The notes: a model not told the origin generated them from the sequence alone. 64,000 nt of DNA from Arachis hypogaea (GCF_003086295.3 NC_092038.1:101959837-102023836), one strand, 5' to 3'. Shown: positions 1 to 12,655, counted from the stretch's first letter. A program made the numbers and translations.

Positions 1-278
1 AAAGAGCATTAATCCAGAAGAACAAGCATCTCCGAGGCCTTAACTGCGTTCTTATCATTGTTTCTACATCAAGTTGGTATTACCTTCGTTCTTATTTTGT
101 TTGATGAGTTTCTACAACAACCACTCTTTTCTATTCGCCTGACTAAGATCTGCAAGAGAACCATTGCTTGCTCAATCCGACAATCCTCATGGGATCGACC
201 CTCACTCACCTGAGGCATTACTTGGACGATCTGATTCACTTGCCAGTTCAGCTATGCGAGTTCTAATTTCACGCACCA
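1..278 (+). mobile_element. 3' end of an LTR (left copy)
   Basis: Ends in the LTR-type terminus ACGCACCA. It carries the U5 block shared by all gypsy LTRs of the window: a GGGATCGACCC core followed by a hairpin CCTCAC-TCAC-CTGAGG and a TACTTGGACGA motif. No primer-binding site follows, so this is a solo LTR, a 3' LTR or a fragment. It abuts the mobile-domain pseudogene. The longer version is at 20773-21669. Confidence 0.75.
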
Positions 279-3200
279 GTAGGTTTGGCTTTATCGACGT
301 GAGTTGTTGTTTCACTAGCTTGTAGATTAGCTTGAGAGATGAGTTCAATGTTTTTCTTTGGTTTTTTCAATGGAATCTTCTCAATAGAAGGGGAGGAAAG
401 GGTGGTGAGATCAACATTGATCCTTTCAGGGGAAGCTTCATTTTTGATGGATTGAGTTTTTGAAGGTTGTTCTTTTTCTTATTGAGCTCCGGCATCTTCT
501 TCTTTGTTAGATTGATCGACCTCCTTTTCATTTTGTAGATAGTGTGACAAACATGCCCAATTGATGATGAGGAAGGTGATTTTTCTTTATTTTCTATGAC
601 TGAAGATTTACTCTTGGTTGTTGTTGCATTCAGATTTGAAGCTGGTTCTTTGATGAATTTTTCAACTTAAAGTGGTTAGCGATAAGTGTCGAAAACAAGT
701 ATTTGATGCTATGATTTTGTTGAAATAAAAATAGAGTTATCGATATACCTCAGCTTCTCGAGCAAGTGAGCTTGAAGAGTGCATCGAGTCTGTGGAAATG
801 TTACTTGAGTTCGAAGTATTTGAGGACGCAATTGATGTGTTTGAATTGTTTGGAGTGTTTGCTGTCGACATGTCAGTGGGTTTATCGATCGATTTTTGAG
901 GTGAAGTTCTTCCCTGTACAGTGATATGATTAAAAGAAATATGCGAAAACTTATATTGAAAGGAAGATAGAATAAAAACTTTAAAAGTTACCTTATCAGT
1001 TTGTTTGATTCATGGTGAATTTTTTCATTTCTTTTTCTTTCCTGGTGTTGAGGTGCTTCGGCTTTCCTTTTCGAAGCTTTGGAAGTTGAGATATCGAGGA
1101 AATCTGTAGGAGATTTGATAAGTCTTTGGAAAATGTTTTCCAATGTTCGATCGTAGCGGGAATAGTAGTTCCCCCACCAATCAACAAATGACTTGGTAAT
1201 GTAATCTATGTGATTATTGAATTTTTTGGTTGGTAAAGAATTCACAAATGAAATCTCGTTGCAAGTATAGTTTCTAAGCCAACAATAATCCTTTCATATA
1301 AAAATTTGTTTGTCACAAGTAACAAACCCCTAATTAATCCTAATAACTGAAGTATTCAAACCTTTGGTCATCTTCTCAAAGGAATTGCAGGGTAGTATTC
1401 TTGTTATTGGTTATGAGTTGTATATTTTGGAGTTTTGGATAAGGAACAAGAAAAGTAAATTACAATGGAAAACAAATGATAAAGCGGTTTTGGCAAGGTT
1501 TGATGGTCAAGGATCTCTATCTTTATCACTAATCACAACATGATAATTGCAATGATCAATCCCATTGAATCATCCTCTAACAAGTAAAGGAAGGTCAAAT
1601 GAGCTATATCAATCCAAGTCCACAGGTCCTAACAATTCACTAATTGAATTAATGAGAGCTAGAATCAACGGCTATCAATCATCAATCACTCGAATATTAG
1701 TAACTCAAGAGTTCCTAAGTTACCTTTTCAAGCCAAGAACATAAAGTTCTACTCTAACATCCTTCTAAACATTTTATCAAACACTTGGAAGGCATAAAGG
1801 GAAAGCATAGTAAATTGACAACAAGAATGAAATCTAACAACAATTAATTGCAAAGAATTAACAACAACAATTAATAAAAAACACAATTAAAACATGAATT
1901 ACCTCAAATTGCATTAAAAGAAAATAAGAAGAACAAGAGTAGATCAACTTACAAAGTATGGAAACAAAATAGAGGAAATTACAACAAGAGAATAGAAGAA
2001 CAAGATGTAGGAATGTAGAATTGAAAAGTAGAAGTAGATGAAAGCAAAGATTAAAGCCTAGATCTAAGAAATTCTAACCTAAACCTAATCCTAATTCTAG
2101 AGAGAAGAGAGAGCTTCTCTCTTTATAAAACTAACTCTAAAACTAGATCTAAAGTCCTAATGTCTAAAATGATGGGATCCCCCCCTTTTCCTTCAATCCT
2201 AGGTCCTTTTAAGCATTTTGGCGCCAAAGTTGGTTCCAAACTGGGTCCCACAGCCTCTGTGAATTCGCTGGGCATGATTTCACTCAAAAATCACGTGCCA
2301 GCATCGACGCGTACGCGTACAGCACGCCTGCGCGTCCATGGATTTTTGCGCGGTCCGCGCGTATACGTCTAGTGCGCGTGTGCGTCCATGGACGTATCCC
2401 AAATCTTTGGCTTTTCATGACTTTTTCACCTTGTATACTTTCTCTTCACTCCTTTCATCCATTTTTAGCCCTTTTCAATCTGAAATCACTAGCAAACACA
2501 TCAAGGCATCTAGTGGAATCAAAGAAAGATTAAAATTATCAAATCAAGGGTCTAAAAGTATGTTTTCATATTTGAGCACAAATTAGGAGACAATTATTAA
2601 ACTATGCTATTTTATTGAATAAATGTGAGAAAAGGTTAGCAAAAATGCTCTAGATACAACACAAGATAAACCCTCAAAACGGGGTTTATCACTATGCAAA
2701 CAAAAGAAAGTGGGAAGTAATTTTTTTATGTTTCTCATTATGCTCAAGGAATTTGTCGATTTATTTCCTACTCTTGAAGTTAATTTTACAAAGAGGAGGA
2801 GTTTTGCTTGGAAATGGTGCAGAAATGGCTTAAGAGAAACCTATTTGTCTTGCCACATAATTGGGGGGGGGAGGGCACGGAGTGTGACTCAAAATTGGTA
2901 TTTTTTTATATTGAGGTATACCTGTCGATACCACTTGAATTATAAGGAAGTTCGACCACATTTCGTCATTCAAGTGCTGACCATTATCATCGTTGTTCTT
3001 TCAAACCATTGGGCGTCGAAACCAAGTTGGTCCACATTTACGGTCGACAAATGGAGTAAAATTTAAATCTTCACTTTGGAAATGTTTGCTTGAATAAAGC
3101 TTGGCAAAAACTTCCCAAAAATATTTAGTGGTCGAGTGTGAATGGATGAAATTTGGTTGTAAGGTAACCAATCGGAGGCCTTCGGTGCTTGGTTTCTCGG

Positions 3201-4195
3201 GAAGAAGTGTCCCTCCTTTGTGTTTCATATGTTTTTCAAAAACTGCATTTAGCTAAAGTTGTAGCAACCAAAGTGGCCCTCCAGCACTGATTGAGGATCT
3301 GGTATGGAGACTATCGACTATTTGACCCAATTCATCATACAAATTTCCTAGAAGAAGCAAAGGTAGGTTAAACTTCTGTTTTTCATGAATGAGGACAGCA
3401 AAAGGGATATAATTTTCGCATTGAGACGTTTCTTGAATAAAAAACTATGACATTAAGCCAATAGTAAAGGAAGGCCACATGTTCATCATTTGTAACTGGT
3501 GTACGTTGTTCTCCTATGACATTAAGCCATAAGAACTTTTTTCGATGATGTTGTATATGTGTTCAGGCTTCATGTCAAAAGTAATTGTAAGGCCATTTGA
3601 TGGGAGTCTTATGATAGTTGCTATATCAAAGAGAGTGGGACCCACCATACTACATGGTAAATAAAAATTGTTAGTTGTTTTGCTCCAAAAATATAAGTAG
3701 CTCCGATTATCCAATGATGAGTTGATTGTTGGTATTGTAAAAGTTTGAGAAGGTCATAGATTCCTCAAAATTTTCTTGCACCGGTTTTAAAAGGTTCTAA
3801 TATTTGAAACCAGGCAAAAAAATTTGCACCTTTGAAAGAAGTCTTGGAATTGTTACGAAATGGATGAGAATTATCAAAAAAAGGGGCAACAAAAAAGTTC
3901 TGTTTGATTAGCGAATCCTGATTTTCACTACTCAAAAAATAGTGAAAAATCTTTTTTGCTTGTTCAAAAGGCTAAGGAAACAATGAAGTTCATTATCAAC
4001 AGAAAAGGAAAATAAAATTTTCTTGCCATTAGTGGTATCTTCTGGGTCTTCAATGACAATATCTGCATCAGTAGAAAAGATTTTTAAATTTGAATATTTA
4101 AAGAGTTTTGTAGTTTCTTTTCTTTCTTTGTGTTTCTCAATTTGTTTTCCTTTATTTTTTGATGGGGATGATACTATAGAAGGAGAGGCATCCAT
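279..4195 (-). pseudogene. Decayed plant-mobile-domain (PMD) gene, left copy
   Basis: Minus-strand fragments read in order. A start at 4195 gives a basic N-terminus. A segment at 3514-3714 has the pattern FYLPCSMVGPTLFDIATI, typical of the plant mobile domain found in MAIN-like proteins and some Mutator-like transposons. A segment at 3001-3228 contains GPTWFRRPMV, and one at 988-1210 has SFVDWWGNYYSRYDRTLE, also PMD-like. A Lys/Ser-rich tail is encoded down to about 280. Stops and frame changes separate the pieces and a solo LTR (1211-2691) interrupts the tail region. Family assignment rests on remembered motif similarity, so it is moderate. The gene could have been part of a MULE or a domesticated PMD gene. 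Confidence 0.5.
1211..2691 (-). mobile_element. Solo LTR, TSD CTATG (left copy)
   Basis: 1481 bp in minus orientation: read on the minus strand it starts TGATAAACCCC and ends AATAATCA. The 5-bp duplication CTATG flanks it at 1206-1210 and 2692-2696. It contains a GC-rich patch of CGCG-type motifs (about 2305-2390) like that of the pol-less element at 56783, and the LTR start is alike, so it belongs to that group. There is no internal region, so it formed by LTR-LTR recombination. It splits the PMD pseudogene. Confidence 0.82.
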
Positions 4196-6644
4196 TCTTG
4201 CATAAAACTGAAAGAAAAAAAAGATTCAATGTTGATTTTAGTAGAATGTAGAAGAAATAATCTCATGCTTGTGTAAAAACCCTAGCGATTAAACAAGGTT
4301 GTCATTCAATTTCATGAATTAAAAATTGAATAGAAGTTGTTCATTATAATAAAAGTGAGAAAAAAAAGAGGAACATACTAGTAAAATGAAGAAGGAAAGT
4401 AAGGATTAAAACTTGAATCCCTCTGTAGCGGCAAAAATGGAGTTAGAAGTTGAAAGGATAGTTTTCTTAAGATAAACGGACTCAGAGAAAATTTTTGAAT
4501 TTTTGAAGGGAAAGTTGCTCTTCATAAATTTATAACCCTAAAAAATTGAAATGTATTTAATTAATGGCATGCGTAATGTTCGCAATTAATGGGGTCGTGC
4601 TTATTAATGCAGTTATTAAGCATGAGAATGGACTTTTTTTTCTTTTAATTATTATTGGTATTGAATGAAATTTATTTAGGATTAACTATTTTCATCTTAT
4701 TAAAAATTTCGATGACAATAATAATCTTAGGGACAATTTGTTGGTCGAAGATTTTCGATCGATTGGATTAATCTGGGATGTCGACTCAAGAAGATGAAAA
4801 TCGATACCGAAGGTCTCAATTCACTCAAAATTGTCGAAGCGTGAAGTTTACACGTCGAAATATGGAGATCAAAGACAACATGTGCGAAGGGAACAGTTAC
4901 TTGGATTTGCGTTTGACAGGAATAACTTTTTTGAATCCTTCGAGGTGTGACACTTGGCGAAATAAGATTGGTTGGGTTGCTTTATAAATTTAAAAGGTTT
5001 AGTAGCATCAAAAGATTAAAATTCGTTCTCAGAAAAATACTCACGTACACTCACATACTAGCGACTTTCTAAATCTGCCTCGAATTTCTTTTCTGTAGGA
5101 TTCCTTCTATATTTTTACTTTTTATTTTAAAATTCTTGTAATTTACTTTTTTATAATATATTTTTTTTTTGCAAATTATTTTTTCTTCTTTTAAATTTTT
5201 GCATTTTTTTAAATTCAAAATCTTTCGACTATATTAAAAGTATTTTATTGTTTTCTTTTAATTTGAAATCATTTAAAAATATGCATAACACCTGTATAAT
5301 AACCGAAACTAAATATGTATAAAATTAAGTTAAACAAATGAAAGAGACTGCTTCTACAATCAATTTGTCGTCTCTTTTCACAAACAAAATAGTGTGATAA
5401 TGATAACAAAAGATTCAGCCGGAAATTCATCCCCTAGATTTATTTATTAAAATTAGAGGCATACGCTTAAGTCATTAAAGCAACGTGAATTACTTTTGTA
5501 CATATAAAGCATAATTTTTCCCCTTAGACAACACCTCAATACACGAGTCTCTATTTTCATCCATATATCAAGTGTTGAAGCAAACAACATTCTCCTTTTA
5601 AGAAGGAGAAGATTTGGACCACATTCGGTGGACCCTTCTTCCTGATTATTTGATCGATGCCAATTATTAATGTCAACACTTAAAATTTTCACCGGTGACA
5701 ATTGACGGAATACTTAACACGTGGTCCATGTTGTCTTCGTTTAGTACTCACCCTCTTCTTATAGCACCCTTTTTAGTTTTTACCATGTTCTTTCCCAAAT
5801 GCCATTAATAACTTTTCACGTTAAACTCAATTTTGATTAATTATCCAAATAAAAGAAGAACGGCAAGGAAAAACCAATTCGAATTTCTCCGGGTTCCATG
5901 CACAACTAGCAAATAATCAAGCGATGTGGTAGTAAAAAACAAAATATAAACCCTTCGAGGGGGTCAATGGATTCGTGCTACGCGTTCTGGGCTTTCTGAA
6001 TTTTGCAGTCTTATTTTTCTTGTCCTTTTTCCCAACCAAGCACGTAGGAGGAAAGCACACGCATAAATTTTTGCTTTTGACTATAAAGATTATTCATTTA
6101 TTCTACTACCATCTAAGAATTGTCAACACATAAAGACAAACCGTGTCACTTATTTGAGGCATTTGACATCAGTTTTTCTTTTTTAAATTCGAGACTCTCA
6201 GTTGTTTCAACATGTTAGAATAAAAAATTAAAAAATAAGTTAGCTGTATAGTGTTTCCGATCATTATATGAACTATGAACACAAGCAGCGTGTAAAAGAG
6301 GAGAGAGGTCAACTTCTGAGTTCCAAACAACCTTTTTCGTATTTCAATCTCTTGTTATGATATTCCAAGAACCTTACAAACCTTAAACCTACAGCATGGA
6401 GAAGTTCAGAAAAGATAGTAAACCATCTACCAAGGAAAAGGTGTCCTTTTCTTGGTGCAAACAAAACAACCTCAAATCTAATGTCACATTAAAGTAAGGG
6501 AAGAATGGGGGAAGTACCCACTAACCAAGTCACATGCAACTTGAATATGGGCGGCAAAAATTAATCATTCTTGTTCAGAACTTTCAGTAAAACATTGACA
6601 GATACAATCAAATCAAATAAAGCCAATAGATTTCTTTCTCTCTT
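4196..6644. other. Intergenic region between PMD pseudogene and receptor kinase (left copy)
   Basis: AT-rich. Near 4980 (plus strand) there is a TATA-like TTTATAAAT followed by a short non-AT-rich block to about 5100, promoter-like and perhaps an old LTR, but I see no LTR ends. 6500-6644 is presumably the 3' UTR of the minus-strand kinase. An 82-codon frame at 5453-5701 on the minus strand has no recognisable content and I do not call it. The right copy is 25513-27955. Confidence 0.5.
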
Positions 6645-9239
6645 TCATTCACTTCCTTTTGGCAAGGGTGAGGGAGAGGAAGAAGGGGAATTATCGATGT
6701 CATGTTGTGGTAATTTCTGTTCTGCTTGGTTGTCCGACGACGGCCGAGTCTCTGCATCAATTTGCCTCACATTTTCTATCATCTTCACAACTTCAGACAT
6801 CTTTGGTCTCTGGTCGGGCATCCTTACCACGCATGACATTGCTATCTGTAGCATTTCCACCATCTCTTCCTCTATATTTGGATACCTCATCAGCTCTAAG
6901 TCAAACACCTCAGCTGTCCACTCCTCTCGCACAACCGAATGAACCCATCTCACCAGGTGGATAATCTCATCCCCACCAGTTGTGTGAATAGGAGATTTCC
7001 CTGTCAGAAGCTCAAGTAACACCACGCCAAAGCTGTAAACATCTGAAGGTTGTGCCGCTTTCCTGGTGTCCGTAACTTCAGGTGCTCGGTAACCAGCAGC
7101 TCGTGAGATGGGTAAGGCAAGTGAGCTCATTATGGATGCGAGACCAAGGTCGGATACACAACCATACTGTTTAGCATTGAGGAAGATATTTGAGGATTTG
7201 ATGTTGCCATGCACGAGTTTACCTCCATTCTCAACATGGATACGAGCAATGCCTCTTGCAGCACCTAGGGCTATTTTCAGCCGAGTATCCCAATCTAGAG
7301 CCACTCTTTCCTCTCCTCTTTTACCTGAAAATCTCAGAAGCATGACAAATGTTACACATTCCAACAGTATATGGACATAGTTTGCAATGTGTACAATTGA
7401 CTAAAATAACATTTTTAACTCAGATTGCTTTTAATTGATTATTTGGTTGCAAAGTTTGAATCCTGACTTCTCAAGCAAACTGCATATGTAAGAAACCCTG
7501 TTAAAATTATCTGCCCTCAAGAGGAAAAAGCAAAAATTTATATGAGCGATATATCATGTACAACGTAATGATCCAGTGTTTCTGAAAAGTGAAAACAATA
7601 AATGGGAAGCCAAACTTTCTAACTTCAAAGTTAACACTTCCATCAAAATTGTTATAGCCGAGTTCTTAGTCAGACTTGCATTACATAAAGAATGTTTCAA
7701 ACAATTGAGAAACAATAGCAGTTCTTAGGAAAGAAAGTTAAATTTCCCTCGTGAGATGCAGAGTATTTCTTCAAACCAACTCAGGTAAACACATGATAAG
7801 CTAGGGAGGTGAAATCATACAAAAAGCTAATTGAAGATCCAAGTCCCCTTTTTATGATGAATCAAGTTCATCTGAAATAGTAAATATGAGGGATCATATA
7901 TTTCTACTAGTAGCAGATTAAGGATATTAAGTCTAAGAACAAGTAAGATGGCAGACATTTATTATTGACAAAACAATGGTCTAAAATTATGCTACATACC
8001 GTGTAACATTGACGAGACACTCCCCTGGCTATAGTAATCATATACCATTAATTTCTCATCTTTGGAATAATAATATGCCTTGAGCTCAACCACATTCTCA
8101 TGTTTAAGGTTTCCTACTATTTCCATGTGTTGCTCAAAATCCTTCTTTCCAACTGCTACCTCCTTTAACCTCTTCACAACAACCGTGGTTGCATCTTCCA
8201 GTATTGCCTTGTATGCAGTACCAAACGTTCCCTTTCCCAGTACCTCAGCAGAAGCCCTGAGTAAATCCTCCAAATCAAAAGCATAATTACACCCCTCAAA
8301 GAAAGACAGCTTATTATTCGCATCCTGGTTCCTCGATACAGCTTTCTCGGGAGACATGTCACCCTTGTGCAACTTCCCACTGAAGGCATCATCATCTTCA
8401 CCCCTCCTTCTTGAGCAGCATACAAAGATCAAGAAAACAAATGCCACAAGGCCTAGAACACCACAGGCAATAGTAATTCCCAGCAGTGCTGTTTCGCTGA
8501 GCCTTCCATGCTTCTTAGATCTTGAAGAAGGCCCATAAACCGGAGGAGGCACTGGCGGAACAACAGGAGAGCTCCCAAGAGAAATATTATTTCCAAAAAA
8601 TGACGAATCAGGAAACCTCTGGAGGGATTTAGGCACACTCCCATGCAAATTGTTGTTAGACAGATTCAGCAGCTGCAGTCTTGGCAACTGGAGATTGGGA
8701 ATTTCGCCAGAAAGCGAGTTGTTTGCAAGGTTCAAACCAGCAATCTCGGTCAAATTGGAAAGGGAATCAGGAATGCTGCCATTGAAATGGTTATTGGACA
8801 GATTGACAATAGTAAGATTCTTCCAAACTGAGAAATCAGGCAAAGGACCAGAGAAATTGTTGAACTGAAGATACAGTAAAGTTAAGTTCTTCAAATTAGA
8901 AAAGTCAGAAGGTATCCGCCCAGTTATGACATTGGATCTGAGGCTCAAAGTTTGCAGTGCCGAGAGGCGGCTAACAGTATCCGGCGGAATTGGGCCACGA
9001 AATCCAACCCCCGGCAGACGAATGGCGATGACCCGGGACTCATCTTCACTGCAAGTGACTCCGGTCCAATTGGCACACATGGAGGAGGTCTCATCCCAAT
9101 TCAGAGGTCTAGAAGGAGGGAATTTGTTCACAAAATCAAGCAAAGCTTCCTTATCTCCGACAGGTTCAGCATTTCCTTGCCAGTGATCAATCACAACCAA
9201 CAAACAAATGGAAGATAACAAAATACGTAGGAACTCCAT
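6645..9239 (-). CDS. LRR receptor-like kinase, probable pseudokinase (two exons)
   Basis: Exon 1 is 9239-8000 and exon 2 is 7324-6645. The 675-nt intron (7999-7325) has GT/AG ends and the join is in frame, giving 639 residues, usual for this short-LRR subfamily (LRR-III type, like Arabidopsis At4g23740). The start is the ATG at 9239, directly before the signal peptide; the frame is open further upstream but has only a TTG there. Layout: signal peptide 1-24, N-terminal LRR cap 27-64, about six LRRs 75-209, Pro-rich stretch 225-237, membrane helix 251-274, kinase about 325-600, Ser/Pro-rich tail. The P-loop GKGTFG (335-340) and ATP-binding Lys356 are present. The catalytic loop reads HGN (452-454) instead of HRD, and DFG is DLG (472-474). 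Expected at the plasma membrane as a signalling scaffold; ligand unknown. Confidence 0.93.
7325..7999 (-). other. Intron of the receptor kinase gene (left copy)
   Basis: 675 nt with donor GTATGT at 7999-7994 and acceptor TTTTCAG ending at 7325. It interrupts the Gly codon after residues SSMLH, in the middle of the kinase domain. AT-rich, with no feature inside that I recognise. The right copy has the same intron at 28635-29309. Confidence 0.9.
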
Positions 9240-9350
9240 TTCCACCCTTTTCCAAGTATTTTCCACTTCCAGCAGCAAAAGGGAACGAGGTGTTTCGGCT
9301 TGTTTATTTACACTGCAAGCATACTACTAAACTGCTGCACGAGCTGAAAA

Positions 9351-9380
9351 TGAAGACAAGAAGAAGAAGAAGAAGAAGGA
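9351..9380. repeat. (GAA)n microsatellite in the kinase 5' leader
   Basis: A run of GAA/AAG triplets (CTT on the coding strand). The same run is in the right copy near 30660-30689. Confidence 0.85.
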
Positions 9381-10015
9381 CCAAGTGTTAGTGTAAACAT
9401 AAGATACAAAATCTGGCTCTCATTCCCGCTTTGGAAAACAGAATAAAAGGGGAAAAAGGGGGAGGGTTTGAGAAGTTGAGACAGAGAAAAAACCGAAAGA
9501 GCGTGGGAAAGAGAAATCTGATTCCTAGAAGGTTGTCGATGAAAGCAGGAGGGGACACTGAGAAACTTGTGCATAAAAGAATGAGCGCTGGCAGGTTCTG
9601 TTTTTAATCCCTCTCTTTCCTTTTTTTCAAAATAAATTAGAAAAGGGAACACAAATTAATTTAATCCAGTAAAAATAAAGAAACAAAAAAGGGAAAGTGG
9701 TTCCAAGAGAGTGAGAAGCAAGCAGATACGGTGCTCCTTTTTGGCTTTTTATTCCGAATTCAAAAATTGAAAGCGAGGAAGGGGCTACTACTCACTCAGT
9801 TGGGTAGAACCTATTCTTGCTTCGTTCCAGATCTGTGCCTGTTACCTGCGCTATGAGATTGTGATGTATTGTGACGAGTAATGGAGGTATATAAATGCAG
9901 AAATAGAAGAAAAGTGTGAGAGTAAATAGAATAAATACCAAGTGAATGAGGTGTTGCAGTGAAGAAACGGCTCTATGGTGTTGGTGTGTGCGGTGGATGT
10001 AACTGAAGGCGAAGG

Positions 10016-10050
10016 GCGTTAGACGTTAGAAGTTAGACGTTAGACGTTAG
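10016..10050. repeat. 7-bp tandem repeat (AGACGTT)n
   Basis: About five consecutive 7-mers of AGACGTT type, one of them AGAAGTT, roughly 780 bp upstream of the kinase ATG. The right copy is near 31325-31359. It is not the plant telomere repeat. Confidence 0.8.
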
Positions 10051-11360
10051 CTTAATGGGTGGAGGAGCCCCGCTACCGCTGGGTGAGTCAATGCGAGTAT
10101 GACTCCGAAGCGTAACGGTTAGAACTGAGAAGGGAAACTCAAAACCGCTGTTGATGGCTGTGGCTTACTGGCTTTGTGGGAAGGAATCAAGGAAATACTG
10201 AACGAGTAAGTGTGACTGTTTTATGGATGATGGTCGATGGGATGGACACTCATGTGGTCCCTATGGGTCACATGTGGGCCTTCCCTTCCCTAATTATACT
10301 TAATTAATTAATTAATACTTTCATTCCACATTGCATAATAAATATCAATTTAATTTAATTCTCTCGTTATCTAATCTAGTTCCTCTCCAACGAGGACACC
10401 CCCCAAAAAAAGAGATGTTTCTTTCAAAATCAATTAAAAAATTTTGTTCTAATTGCCTTTTCTTTTTATCTATACAAAAAACTTTGAATATAAGAAAAAT
10501 ACATCATTTATTTATTGAGTTTTAGAAATAGAATTAAATGGCTTATTTTTTAAAACTTTGCCATCATATTCATATCTAGATTGTTTGATAATTGACTTAA
10601 AAAAATTGTTTGACAACTTTAACTTTCGTTTTCATAGAATTCAAAGAATAAAATCTGTTATACTATTTTTATCATATCTCAAACAAGGAATCCAAAATGT
10701 TCGTAGTATTCCAAATAAAAATACATCCTGTATTAGTATATATGTAGGATCTGTAATTATATTTTACCATCTATTTGGAATTAGAAATAAGGAAAATATA
10801 GCCAACTAAATGAGGGAAGTAAGCCAGTAAGGTATATTATACTTAAAAATTGGATGGTTGAACTAGTGATATTGAGGTTCCTAATTAAGGTAAATCATCA
10901 TTTTAGCTTCTTTTTTCATGGTTAACTTATTGCAATTCAAAAAAGTACTTGTGCAATTATACATCATAATAGGAATGGTTATCTTCTTAAAACATTTAAA
11001 TATTTATCTGCTAATACTGCTACTATGTATGGACAGGATCTTGCGTTCGAATCAGTTGTTATACAATACTGTTAATTAACTTTCTTATTAATTATGAACT
11101 TAAGTCCTTTGGTAGACTTGGATCCTGGCTCTTTATTATTTATCATTTTTGGAGAATAATAGCATTTGGGAAGGTGGGGACAACGAGTAGCAGGTTAAAG
11201 TGGCTGGTGAGTGGTGAAATGATCATTAGCCCTTTTACGATAACGACAAATAGTCAATGTTGTCAATGGTCCAACATAAATTAGGAAATTGTACAAACTA
11301 CCCCAGACATCCAACCATGATTATATTATGCGTGTATATTTGCTTTTTATTTTTTTTTAA

Positions 11361-11977
11361 GTAAAATATCGTTGTTTATTTTTAATATTTGAGATAAATT
11401 TTAAAATTATCTAAATATTTAAGTTGTCTTATTTAAATTTTTAATATTTTAAAATTATTTCAATATTATTATGTTATTATGCTGTGTTTAGTTCATATAT
11501 GAGTGAAGACATAAACACAAATATATAAATATTGAAGACATATATAAGAAGACACAAATTTTTACTTTGTTTGATAATTATACACAAAACAGAATATAAA
11601 TTACAAATGTCAATATTATCCTTATTTCAGAAAAAAAAAATCACTACCATCACTGCCATTAAAGATAGAAGTGAAAAAATGTATGTCTTAACCTTTGTGT
11701 CTTAGTGTCTCAATAAAGTGGTAATACACAAATTTTATGTATTTATGTATTAATATATACTACAGTGTTCCTTCTTATTTTATTTATTTAAAAATCAAAC
11801 ATAAAACATAAGTGTGAGTGTGTTACTATGACTCAAAATTTGGTGGATCACACCTACTAAACAAACACTGCATTAGTGATTTATTAACAGAATTGACAGT
11901 GAGACAAAATCGAAACGATTTTAAAATGTTAGAAACTTAAATAAAACAAAAAATTAGGAACAAAAATAATACATTAC
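11361..11977. mobile_element. Foldback MITE split by a second MITE (left copy)
   Basis: The left arm (11361-11476) and right arm (11876-11977) are imperfect inverted repeats of the same type as the intact foldback element at 12439-12655; both ends read GTAA...TTAC. The loop is interrupted by the 393-bp insertion at 11480-11872. The right copy is 32667-33283, also 617 bp. Confidence 0.5.
11480..11872. mobile_element. Tourist-like MITE, TSD TTA (left copy)
   Basis: 393 bp flanked by TTA on both sides (11477-11479 and 11873-11875). The ends are inverted: TGCTGTGTTT at the left and the complement of TGCAGTGTTT at the right. A TTA target and short TIRs fit PIF/Harbinger-derived Tourist MITEs. No coding capacity. 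It sits in the loop of an older foldback MITE. The right copy is 32786-33178, the same length. Confidence 0.55.
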
Positions 11978-12438
11978 CCTTAAAAAGATTACCAAATCAA
12001 ATAAAATAAAAGTAAATTTTAACGAAATAAATTGTATTATGAATTTAAATTTTTTTATTTTTATTTTAAATAAATTTATTTTTTAATTTTACTCTTAATT
12101 ACATTACTTTTTATTCTAAGTAAAATTATTTTTTAATTAAGAAAAAATTAAAAAATATATAATTATCTGTCGTAAAAAAATTAAAATTATTGAAAAAAAT
12201 TAAAATATATTTAAAGTTAAAAATAAAGTTTAATTAAATTAAACATTAAAAAAGTTTAGTATATTATAGAATAAAATGTATAATTTATACCTTGTATATA
12301 TACGATGCTTTTTTTTTCTTTTCCAAAAGTTTATATATAAGTCATTCTATAAGTATGAGTAAAAATTTTGAATTCATAATACAATTCATTCTATTAAAAT
12401 TTATTGTCATTTTATTTGATTTGGTAATTTTTCTAAGA

Positions 12439-12655
12439 GTAATATATTATTTTTATCCTAATATTTTTGTTCTATTTAAGTCTTTAACGTTTTAAAATTA
12501 TCTCAATTTTGTCTCATAATTAATTCTATTAATAGATCACTAATGGTAGGACAATATTAAGACGATTTTAAAACATTAGTGACTTAAATAAGACGATTTA
12601 AATGTTAGAAATAATTTTGGAAGGTATGCCAAACGCTAAAGACAAAAAATAATAC
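12439..12655. mobile_element. Foldback MITE (left copy)
   Basis: 217 bp made of two long imperfect inverted arms (about 12439-12515 and 12547-12655) around a short loop; the termini read GTAATATATTATTTTT and the complement of GTATTATTTTTTG. Non-coding. It resembles the foldback MITEs common in legume intergenic DNA. The right copy is 33746-33962, also 217 bp. Confidence 0.6.

Larger units (their letters stand above)
9240..10330 (-). promoter_or_regulatory. 5' leader and promoter region of the receptor kinase (left copy)
   Basis: Upstream of the ATG the minus strand is pyrimidine-rich, as many plant 5' UTRs are, with a (CTT)n run at 9351-9380. The transcription start cannot be fixed from sequence; a TATA-like stretch lies at about 9887-9896. 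A short 7-bp tandem repeat is at 10016-10050. The long minus-strand open frame 9308-9652 begins without ATG and is low-complexity, so it is not called as a gene. Confidence 0.5.

Noticed and set aside
2160..2586. Two small plus-strand frames over the CGCG-rich patch
   Set aside because: They lie in the solo LTR and only reflect its GC-rich patch.
5453..5701. 82-codon minus-strand frame, present in both copies
   Set aside because: No domain-like pattern, and its two occurrences are the same duplicated locus, so repetition is not conservation.
9240..9278. N-terminal extension of the receptor kinase to 9278
   Set aside because: The codon at 9278 is TTG; the first ATG is at 9239, directly before the signal peptide.
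9308..9652. 114-codon minus-strand frame upstream of the kinase
   Set aside because: It begins with GTG, is low-complexity and Ser/Phe-rich, and coincides with the pyrimidine-rich 5' leader.
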